From Emticicia sp965283955 (GTDB lineage Bacteria; Bacteroidota; Bacteroidia; Cytophagales; Spirosomataceae): DNA of 64,000 nt. The notes beneath the pieces are model-generated. The model searched no databases and was not told the origin of the DNA. It worked only from the letters and a program-made list of their open reading frames with translations. How positions within the stretch are numbered: the stretch's first letter is position 1; the number at the start of each line of letters is the position of its first letter. The stretch is from the NCBI GenBank assembly GCA_965283955.1, contig CBDIQW010000001.1, positions 1,736,001 through 1,800,000 of the forward strand, written 5' to 3'. The translations under genes and the position numbers were made by a program. This document shows positions 10,519-19,165 of this stretch, one piece after another.

Positions 10519-11130
10519 ATGGCTTATAGCGATTTTACACAGGTTTCACAGTTGGAAGACAAATTCGGGATTCAACAAAAACTAACTCGTATTTTTGATG
10601 TAGTTACACCCGTCGAGCCAAGTATTTTGCTTAAAAACGAATTAAATGAGTCTTTTTCGTTGCCTTTATTGACCGAAAAAGCTAAATCAGAACTCTTAAT
10701 TGCCCCTATTTTTAAGGAATTACGTCGAAATAATCATTTTACTATTAGTTTTTATTCAGGTTACTTGTTTGATGTTCAACCAGAAAATGGTCTTAGTGGC
10801 TACTGTGATTATCTTTTTACTACCGAAACGCAAAGTATTGATATTAAAGCCCCTGTTTTTTGTATTGTTGAAGCAAAAAACCGTTCGGTTGAAGAAGGTA
10901 TTGCCCAAGCAGGTGCTTCAATGATAGCTGCTAAAATTTTTAATGAACGAAAACAACGTCCAACAGAAGCAATTTTTGGTTGTGTAACAACTGCCTATGA
11001 ATGGATATTTTTAAAATTAGATAACAATATTCTTGAAATCGACATAACTCAGCGTTATTCATTAGAACAACATTCTTTGCCTTATCTATTGGGAGTTTTA
11101 CAGGCAATTATTCAAGAATTTCAATCATAA
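10519..11130 (+). CDS. PD-(D/E)XK nuclease-fold protein, hypothetical
   Basis: This 203-residue protein is encoded against the direction of the array, squeezed between permeases D and E. It starts 37 nt from the D start and ends 1 nt before the restored stop of E. The order of residues fits a PD-(D/E)XK nuclease core: a helical Glu near 58, Asp97 in GYCDYLF, then Glu118-x-Lys120 in CIVEAKN, followed by Gln130 in the next helix. Similar stand-alone proteins are common in cyanobacteria and Bacteroidota and are usually called hypothetical. I see no methyltransferase or specificity partner, so a restriction system is not supported. Family fold fairly likely, function unknown. Confidence 0.65.
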   Translation: MAYSDFTQVSQLEDKFGIQQKLTRIFDVVTPVEPSILLKNELNESFSLPLLTEKAKSELLIAPIFKELRRNNHFTISFYSGYLFDVQPENGLSGYCDYLFTTETQSIDIKAPVFCIVEAKNRSVEEGIAQAGASMIAAKIFNERKQRPTEAIFGCVTTAYEWIFLKLDNNILEIDITQRYSLEQHSLPYLLGVLQAIIQEFQS

Positions 11131-11131
11131 C

Positions 11132-13514
11132 TTACTCCGTTTTCAAAGATTTAACAGGATTCATCAAAGCCGCTTTGATGGCCTGATAACTCACTGTTAG
11201 TAAAGCCAACTACGAGTAGTCCGCCAACGGTTATCAAAAACATATCAACGCCTTGTGTGATACGATACGGGTAGTTTGACAAAAGCTGCTCGGCTACATA
11301 ATAGGCTATTGGTGCTGCAATGACGAAAGCTATCAGAATCAGTTTCAGAAAGTCGAAAGAAAGTAAACCTACGATATTATTAACGCTTGCTCCCAGCACT
11401 TTTCTGACGCCAATTTCTTTGAAGCGTTTTTCGGTAGCCAGTGCTGAAAGTCCGAACAGACCAATGCACGAAATGAAGATGGTTATCCAAGCAGACCAGC
11501 CAATTATTTGTTTCATTTTTACTTCTTTTTCGTAGTTTTTGGCGTTAGTTTCGCTCAAAAACTCATATTCGTAGGGCTTCGTTGGCATTGATTCTTTGAA
11601 TTTTGCTTTGATATACGCCATCGTTTGTGGAATATTTTGCCCTGTCAGGCGAAGGTAAAAAGCTCCGTAGCCACCTTGACTTGGGTCGGCCAAAAGCACT
11701 TGTGGACGTACTTTTTCGTAGAGTGACGAATAATGGTAATCTTTAACCACTCCCACAACTTGATAGTTTTTCTTGTTATGAAAAGCCAGCGTTTGCCCTA
11801 TCGGTGTTTTCCAACCTGCTTCTTTCACAAAAGCCTCATTCACAATAATAGATGAGGCCGTATCTGATGGAAATTCCGATGAAAAATTTCGCCCTTGTGC
11901 CATTTTTAGTCCCATCAAGTCTATAAATCTTCCATCGACCAAATCCATTGCATGATTCATTTGTTTATCGCCGTTTACGGTCGAAAGCGTAAACCAAAAA
12001 CCTTGTTGGCGTGGGGCGGTCTTTACGATATTCGGATTTTTGAGGAGTTCGCTCATAAAAACATTGGCTTTCGAGTGGTCTGAGCCCCCTACATTGATTA
12101 TTAGGATATTTTTATCGTCATAGCCCAAACTCTGATTCATGAAAAGATTTACTTGCTTAAACTGCACGATTGTCAATAAAATGAAAAAAGTAGCCAAGCC
12201 AAATTGCAACACCGTAAGTGATTTTTGGAGGATATTTTTACCGCCAAATCTGAATCGTCCGTAGAGTGTCTCGACTGGCTTGAAACCCGATAGCACCAAA
12301 GCTGGGTAAAAACCCGCCATGAAAGCCGTACCGATAAATATACCGATGTAGAGTAAGATGAGTTTTATATCAAGCAAATAACTGAAAGCCAGTGCTTTAT
12401 CAGATAGGGCATTGAACGTTGGTAAGGCCAAAACTACCAAAATAATAGCCACCCCAAATGCTAATAAACTCAAAAGAGCCGACTCGGTCAGAAACTGAAT
12501 AATGAGTTGCTTGCGTTGGCTACCCATTACTTTTCTTACACCAATTTCTTTGGCTCGTTTCATGGAGCGTGAGATGGCAATATTGACAAAATTGATACAA
12601 GCAATAAGCAAAATAAACAAAGCAATGCCCGATAAAAAATATGAAAATAGTTTATTACCTGAGTTTTTGATGCCATTTTGAGCTTGATAATCTTTACTCA
12701 AGTGCATGTCGAGGAACGGCTGTAATTTCCAAACGAGTTGACTTTTGTAGTTCCAGTCTTTTGCTGCTTGAGCAATTTGTTCTTTGGCATCGGCGGCATA
12801 GATTTTGGCAAATTTTTGTTCGATAGCCGCAAGATTCGCATCGGGTTTTATCGTGAAGAAGGTATTCATGTAGAAATTAATCCACTGGTCATCTGGCTTT
12901 TTATCATGATGCAGCGGCATTAATAACTCAATCTGAATAGTAGAATTAATAGGCATTTTTTTCGTGACTCCCGTAATGGTAAAATTTTGGAATCGGTTAT
13001 CGTAATCAATCGCCAAGGCTTTTCCGAGAGCTTTCTTTTTCCCAAAAAAACGCTCAGCTACTTCTTCCGAAATAACGATTGATTGAGGGTCTGCCAATGC
13101 TTTGAATGGAGTGCCTTCCACAAATTCAGCATCGAAAACACTAAAAAAACTACTATCTACTTTCGAGGCTTCTTGCGTAAAAATCTCGTTGTTATGCCTA
13201 ATATTGAAGCGTTCGCCTTGAATTCGTACTAAGTTTTCGATTTCGGGAACTTGACGCTTAAACGTTGCTCCCTGTACCATGCCCGAAATGCCAATTCTGT
13301 TAATTTCGCCCGATGGAGAAACTTCATCAGCAACCAAACGATAGATTTCGTGTTTTCGGCTTTGAAATTGGTCGTAGCTCAGCTCATCTTTTACATAGAG
13401 CGTAATGAGCAAGCACACCGCCAAGCCAAGACTCAGCCCCAATATGTTGATAACTGAATAGAGTTTATTGCCTACTAAACTTCTAAATGCAATTTTGAAA
13501 TAGTTTCGTATCAT
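11132..13514 (-). CDS. permease E, FtsX/MacB type, C-terminal frameshift
   Basis: The open frame from the ATG at 13514 runs 787 codons to 11151, but its last ~20 residues are out of frame. Removing one base of the CC at 11206-11207 (plus strand) restores the conserved end LLTVSYQAIKAA and NPVKSLKTE, with the stop at 11132-11134. The restored protein has 793 residues. Coupling motifs are AKEIGVRKVMGS and FKEIGVRKVLGA. It uses ATEKRFKEIG where most paralogs have AEQRTKEIG, and no other member has its second periplasmic domain (FSSEFPSDTASSIIVNEAF). The lesion changes only the C-terminal tail, so the protein could still fold even if the indel is real. Confidence 0.85.
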
Positions 13515-13518
13515 AATT

Positions 13519-13887
13519 TTAGCTTTTTAAAGGCGTAGAAAACCTTAGGGTATTATTATCTGCATCTGTTACATAAAATTCCCTCATTCCCCAAGTCTGG
13601 TTAATTGGACTCTCATGCACAGGCGAATCAGTTTTCTGAGGTGTTTTCAAGCCTCGTTTCTTGTATTTTTCAAACAAATTATCCACTTCACCTACATAAA
13701 CATTGATTGAAATACCGAATATTCCATCAGTTTCTGATAATTGAAATTCAGCTTCATCATTTGTCAATATTACGCAATAAATATTCGATTTTTCATCTGG
13801 GTACTTCAATTCAAAATCAAGGATTTTTGTATAAAAATCCACCACTTCTTGTATGTTATTTACTTTTAAAATTGGTATAATTTTCAT
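13519..13887 (-). CDS. VOC-family (glyoxalase/bleomycin-resistance fold) protein
   Basis: It has 122 residues. The N-terminal IPILKVNNIQEVVDFYTKIL and C-terminal REFYVTDADNNTLRFS are the two beta-alpha-beta ends of a single VOC (vicinal oxygen chelate) module. The GMREFYVTDADNN stretch is typical of the bleomycin-resistance-protein-like branch. It lies between permeases F and E on the same strand, only 4 nt from the start of E and 13 nt after the stop of F, so it is probably transcribed with the array. Such proteins bind small molecules or metals; nothing in the sequence fixes the ligand. It could be a self-protection or sensing component if the transporter moves a small toxic compound, but that is speculation. 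Confidence 0.8.
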   Translation of the reverse strand: MKIIPILKVNNIQEVVDFYTKILDFELKYPDEKSNIYCVILTNDEAEFQLSETDGIFGISINVYVGEVDNLFEKYKKRGLKTPQKTDSPVHESPINQTWGMREFYVTDADNNTLRFSTPLKS

Positions 13888-13900
13888 TCTAAAATATGGT

Positions 13901-16324
13901 TTATTCAGTTTTCAAACTCTTCACGGGGTTCATCAAAGCTGCTTTTATGGCTTGATAACTCACTGTCAGTGAGGCAATCAAAATCGCCGAGATACCCGCT
14001 AAAGCAAAAAACCACCATTCAATTTTGATTCTGTAAGCAAAATTTGCCAGCCATTTATCCATAAAATAGTAAGCTGCCGGGCTGGCAATGATGATGGAAA
14101 TAAGAACTAATTTCAAGAAATCCTTTGATAACAAAGTTATTACACTAAATACTGATGCCCCCAAGACTTTACGGATACCAATTTCTTTGGTACGTTGCTC
14201 GGCAGTAAATGTAGCCAAGCCAAACAAGCCCATACAGCCAATAAACAAAGCCAAGATGGCAAATACAGTAAAAATAGTTCCGACTTTTTCTTCACCTTTA
14301 TAAAAACGATTGAAATCATTGTCCATAAAACTGTATTCAAATGGTAGTGGGCTGATTGATTTCCATATATCTTTAATTTGACTTAATGTAGCCACAAAAT
14401 CAGCCGATTGTATTTTGGCTGTGATATTGCTCGTATTTTTCTTGAATCGAAGTGCCAAAGGCTTCACATTTTCTCTGAGCGATGAGAAGTTAAAATCTTT
14501 CACCACACCTATTACATGATACGTATAAAGTGTCTTTTTTTCCTCATCAATCAACTCATAAAACTGTTTATTGAGAATGTTTTTATTACCTAAAAATTTA
14601 GCCGCTGCTTCGTTGATAATGATGCCCGAACTGTCAGTACCCATCGTAATGTCAAAATTCCTACCTTGCACTACTTTCATACCCAATGTGGCAATATAAT
14701 TTTCATCAACATCCCACCTCTGCATAGATATAGCATCTTTAACATCCAGATTTGGATTTGGAAAGAACGACTCATTATTACGACTATAATTGGTAGGTAA
14801 AAAGCCCGAAACAGTGATATTTTTTACTGCCGAAAGCCCTTTGATTTGATTTTTGAATGCCACAAAATTGTCTTTCAACTGGTCTGTATTATTTATCACC
14901 AATATCTGCTCACGATTATAGCCAATGTCTCTGTTATGAATGTATTTTACTTGCTGATATATCACAATCGTACCAACTATAAGCACAATAGATGACGCAA
15001 ACTGAAATACCACCAGACCATTACGGAGCAGTGATTTTCTGAATGAATTGCCAATAGTACCTTTCAATACTTTGATAGGTTGAAATGCAGAGAAGTAAAA
15101 TGCAGGATAAGCCCCAGCCAACAAACCCACCACAAGCGTAAGACCAACCAAAGCCAAAATAACTTGTGGTTGGGTTAAAAATGTAGCTTGTATTTTTTTA
15201 TCTGCCAATTCATTGAAAATCGGCAAAGCTACTAAAGCCAAACCCACGGCCAAAAGCATCGAAAATACGGTTGTAAGCATCGATTCTGACAAAAACTGTA
15301 TTGTCAAACTACTGCGTAACGACCCAAAACTCTTACGCAAGCCTACTTCTTTGGCTCGTCCACTCATACGAGCTGTAGCCAGATTCATAAAATTGATGCA
15401 GGCTATTATCATAATGAATAAGGCTATGGCTGAAAAAATATAGACATATTGGATATTGCCACTGCTATATAATTCTGCTATTCTATTAGAATACAAATGG
15501 ATGTCGGGCAGGGCCGTGAGAGATGGTTTAAAAAAATCACCTTGTGATTTAAACTCTTTGAGTGATTTTCCTAAAATTTTTTGCAGGTCTGCATTGAGGT
15601 TTTTGTCGACCATTTTATTGATTTCGGCTAACAAAGTGGTCGCATTTGCCCCCTTTTTCATCAAAAGATAGGTATTATAATTCTGACTTCCTGCCCATAT
15701 TTTGTCCTTTGAATTTTCATCTTCCATCATAGGAATAAACATTTTGAACTGGAAATGGGTGTTTGCAGGAATGTCTTTTATCACTCCCGTAATGCGACGA
15801 CTTTTGGACTCATCAATAGTAAGCGATTTACCCACTACTTGCGTGTCGTTGAAATACTTACGAGCAATGGTTTCGTTGATAACAATGGTATTGGGTTCTG
15901 AAAGTGCCGTTTTGGGGTCGCCGTCTAAGAACTGGAATGTAAAAATATTGAAAATGCTATTGTCAGCATAAGCTACGTTATTTTCACGAATGTTTTCATT
16001 GCCTTTTTTTACTAAAAAACTCTCATACCATCGCATACGGGCGTATTCTTCGACAACAGCAATATCATTCTTGGCTGTTTCACCAAAATTGGGATTGCAT
16101 ACAGCCAAGTCTAAGTGATTATTGCCAAATTTGATTTCAATGTTTGCCCGATACACTCTGTCTGCATTGGTATGATAGCGGTCATAACTTAGTTCGTTTT
16201 GTACATAAAGCAAAATGAGTAGGCATACAGCCATGCCAATAGCCAAGCCTAAAATATTGATGATAGAGTAGCCTTTGTTTTTGAGGAGATTCCTCCAAGC
16301 GATTTTAAAGTAATTGCGTATCAT
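13901..16324 (-). CDS. permease F, intact FtsX/MacB-type ABC permease
   Basis: The frame is open to 16351, but the start is placed at the ATG at 16322-16324 because MIRNYFKIAWRNL matches the family N-terminus, giving 807 residues. The first coupling motif is the variant AKEVGLRKSFGS, the second the standard TKEIGIRKVLGA. Its first periplasmic domain shares VYRANIEIKF and TIVINETIARKYF with no close neighbour, so it is one of the singletons of the array. The shorter start leaves 19 nt between it and the small gene upstream; the longer one would overlap it. Confidence 0.9.
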   Translation of the reverse strand: MIRNYFKIAWRNLLKNKGYSIINILGLAIGMAVCLLILLYVQNELSYDRYHTNADRVYRANIEIKFGNNHLDLAVCNPNFGETAKNDIAVVEEYARMRWYESFLVKKGNENIRENNVAYADNSIFNIFTFQFLDGDPKTALSEPNTIVINETIARKYFNDTQVVGKSLTIDESKSRRITGVIKDIPANTHFQFKMFIPMMEDENSKDKIWAGSQNYNTYLLMKKGANATTLLAEINKMVDKNLNADLQKILGKSLKEFKSQGDFFKPSLTALPDIHLYSNRIAELYSSGNIQYVYIFSAIALFIMIIACINFMNLATARMSGRAKEVGLRKSFGSLRSSLTIQFLSESMLTTVFSMLLAVGLALVALPIFNELADKKIQATFLTQPQVILALVGLTLVVGLLAGAYPAFYFSAFQPIKVLKGTIGNSFRKSLLRNGLVVFQFASSIVLIVGTIVIYQQVKYIHNRDIGYNREQILVINNTDQLKDNFVAFKNQIKGLSAVKNITVSGFLPTNYSRNNESFFPNPNLDVKDAISMQRWDVDENYIATLGMKVVQGRNFDITMGTDSSGIIINEAAAKFLGNKNILNKQFYELIDEEKKTLYTYHVIGVVKDFNFSSLRENVKPLALRFKKNTSNITAKIQSADFVATLSQIKDIWKSISPLPFEYSFMDNDFNRFYKGEEKVGTIFTVFAILALFIGCMGLFGLATFTAEQRTKEIGIRKVLGASVFSVITLLSKDFLKLVLISIIIASPAAYYFMDKWLANFAYRIKIEWWFFALAGISAILIASLTVSYQAIKAALMNPVKSLKTE

Positions 16325-16343
16325 AATTTTGTGGTTTGGGGGG

Positions 16344-16637
16344 CTAAGCAAACTGCATCATTTCTTTTTGTCTGACCCAATCGTCTTTTTTTATGAAGGT
16401 GATTGGCACAAAAGTTTCAGTTGGCGAACCGATATAATAGAGTGTCCAGTCTTGGTCATAGCTCGAAAGCATCTGACGAATGCACTCAGCACGGTCGATG
16501 GTCGGAACTTCACAATCAGCCCAATAAAAAAGCTCTACTTTATAATGTAGCTGTTGGCGTTCGCCATTGATGGTTACTTCAATTTCTACTTCTTGTTTGC
16601 CGTTTCCCAGCGGAAGCGGAATTGCTATATGTGCCAT
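16344..16637 (-). CDS. small conserved protein of unknown function in the array
   Basis: It encodes 97 residues with no signal peptide or membrane segment. Visible features are a beta-rich N-terminal half (EVEIEVTINGERQQLHYKV), FYWADCEVPTIDRAECIR, and a second beta half with SYDQDWTLYYIG and VPITFI. I recall similar short proteins in other Cytophagales but know no assigned function. It lies between permeases G and F in the same orientation, with 19 nt to the next start and 34 nt to the previous stop, so it should be co-transcribed. It could be a cytosolic accessory of the transporter or a passenger gene. Confidence 0.65.
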   Translation of the reverse strand: MAHIAIPLPLGNGKQEVEIEVTINGERQQLHYKVELFYWADCEVPTIDRAECIRQMLSSYDQDWTLYYIGSPTETFVPITFIKKDDWVRQKEMMQFA

Positions 16638-16671
16638 AATTGAATAGGTTTAGATGGTTTCTTACAAATAA

Positions 16672-19063
16672 TTATTCCGTTTTCAACGATTTCACGGGGT
16701 TTGCAGTAGCCGCTCGAATAGCTTGATAACTGACAGTCAGTAAAGTAATGATAACCGCTAAAAACACAACTATTATGAAAATGCTAAAACTAATACTGAT
16801 TTTATATTCATATTGCTTCAGCCAATCATTCATGAAATAATAAGCAATCGGAATAGCTATGGCACAGGAAATTAAGACCAAAGCCACAAAATCTTTTGAA
16901 AGTAACTGCCACAAATTCAGTACACTTGCCCCCAAAACCTTTCTTACACCAATTTCTTTGGTGCGTTGTTCGGCTACAAAACTGGCCAAGTCCGAAAATT
17001 CCCAGACACGAAATAAAAATAGCCAGTATTGAAGAAATTCGACAAAGTTAGCCTACGAGTTCTTCATAATTAAACTTTTTAGAATATTCATCGTCGGCAA
17101 ATTTATATTCAAACGGAAACCCAGGATTGTATTTATCAAAAATTGGCTTCATTTTACTAATTGCCTCCGAAGCCGAAATACTTGGATTGATGCGAACGCA
17201 CAGATAAGACACCCAACCCTTTGAAAAAATAATTGTCAGGGGAGAAATCTGACGAAATGGTGACTCCATTTGCATATCTGGCACTACTCCCACTACGGTT
17301 CTTGCTTCGCCATTCCATTTCAAAATTTCACCCACGGGATGTTTCAAACCCATACGTTTTACGGCAGCTTCGTTTAAAATTACGCCTGCCGAATCAGTCG
17401 AAAAAGCTCTTGAAAAATCTCGACCTTCTTTTAGTTTGATACCCATCGTTTTAATGTAATCGTATTCGGTAGCTATCGTCGAAAAAATAACACCTTCATC
17501 GTTGGGTTGGCTATTTTTCCACGCCCAGCCTCTGTTATTCGACCAAATTTGGGTGGGAGGCGAGTTTGTTTTCGCCACCGAACTTACCACGCCAGAACTC
17601 AGCAATTCGTGTTGCAGTACATCAAAATTTTTGTCAATATCATTTGTCCATTCAACCGAAACCAAGCCTTTTTGATTAAATCCTATCGGTCGATTTTTGC
17701 CATGCTGAATTTGCTGATAGATAATAATTGTACCTATCATCAAGATTACCGAACAAGAAAATTGCATCACTACCAATACTTTGCGTGGCAATGAACTACT
17801 TTTCCCTACCCGAATATCTCCTTTAAGTATCTTGACAGGCTTGAAAGAAGACAAATAAAATGCAGGATAACTTCCTGATAGAAAACCAGTTACAAGAGCA
17901 AAAACTATTAATACACTCCAAAATATTGGATTGCTTAGTTGTAAACTCATTTCTTTTTCGGTCAGCTCATTGAAGAAAGGCAATGAAATAATAACCATAA
18001 TCAAGGCCAAAACAAACGCCAAAGCCGTAGTCAGTAGCGACTCGCTCAGAAACTGACCAATGAGTTGCTCTCTACCCGAACCAACGGCCTTACGAACGCC
18101 AATTTCTTTGGCTCTTTTTTCCGACCTTGCCGTACTTAAATTCATAAAGTTGATACAGGCAATCAGCAAAACAATCACCCCCAAAATACCGAACATTCGC
18201 ACATATTTGATATAGCCACCTGTATTTACTCCATTTTCAAACTCTCCATATAAACGCCATTTCGACATTGGGTGAATAAGTAATTCGGGCTTTACAACAT
18301 TGATCATCAACGGATTATCTGAGAAGTGTTCTCGAACAACATTTCTAATTTTTGCATTGATGCTTTCGGGGTTTGCTTTTTCGTTTAGCTGCACATAAAC
18401 TGGCCAAGAGTTATTTGCCCAGTTGGTTTTATGGAATTTTTTGATGTAATCGAACAAACTTTCTTGTAGATGAAATGGTATCAGATAATCGAACGTAAGC
18501 GTGCTATTTTTGGGTTGTTTGGCAACCACCGCCGTAACTTTTAGGTTATGTTCATTATCCAATTTTATGATTTTCCCGATTGGGTTTTCGTTACCAAAAA
18601 AAGTTTTGGCAGTTTCGTCAGTTAGCACAATCGAGTATGGCTCATGTAATGGATTTTTATCGCCATTCAGTATTTCTAACGAAAACATATCAATGGCTTC
18701 TTCACCAATGTAATGCCCAAATTTATTGATTTTCTTATCGCCATAAATCAATGAATGATTACTGCCCCAGTCGCACATCGCAACGGCCTTAAAATCAGGA
18801 AATTTGGTCTTTAATTCTTCACCAATCGGATAAGGCAAGGCGAGTTGTGTGCCACGATGCCCATCAAAGGTTTGGTGCATCATTACTCGGTAAAGCGATC
18901 TGTAATTTTTGTAGTGCTTGTTGGTCGAGAATTCGTCATAAATCCATAGACCGATGAGCATCGCCACTGCCATGCCCGTGGCCAAGCCTAAGATATTGAT
19001 AAATGAGTAAACCTTGTTCTTGAAAAGGTTTCGGAAGGCGATTTTTAGGTAATTGCGTATCAT
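16672..19063 (-). pseudogene. permease G, broken by a stop codon and a frameshift
   Basis: The N-terminal 671 codons (19063 to 17048) end at an in-frame TAA (17048-17050), where paralogs have a Lys codon after VG. Beyond it the same frame still reads the expected ISSILAIFISCLGIFGL. A one-base insertion near 16986-16993 (GGACTTGGCC where GGACTGGCC or GGATTGGCC is expected) then shifts the frame into the last 105 codons. Two independent lesions 60 bp apart make this the most convincing pseudogene of the array. The rest is a normal ~796-residue member of the C/G/H/I subgroup (AKEIGVRKAVGS and TKEIGVRKVLGA), ending NPVKSLKTE. If translated to the first stop, the product would lack the final FtsX helices. 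Confidence 0.85.
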
Positions 19064-19066
19064 AAA

Positions 19067-19165
19067 AGCCCCCTAACCCCCGATGGGGGAATTACGCAGA
19101 GGTCGGCGTTTTGAAAAAGTGTTATTAAATTCCCTGAAAACTCCCCCATCGGGAGCAGGGGGCTA
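19067..19165. repeat. second CCCCTAACCCCCGATGGGG inverted element
   Basis: The left arm at 19067-19090 (agccccctaaccccc, then gatggggga) faces a partly decayed right arm at 19141-19165, which ends in the TAG stop codon of permease H. Organisation matches the copy at 8013-8110: between two permeases, with the arm edge supplying the stop. Confidence 0.75.

Noticed and set aside
10519..11130. Restriction-modification system at the PD-(D/E)XK gene
   Set aside because: No methyltransferase or specificity gene is adjacent; both neighbours are permeases.
16325..16351. Upstream start for permease F
   Set aside because: It would overlap the small upstream gene, and all paralogs begin at the MIRNY-type start at 16324.
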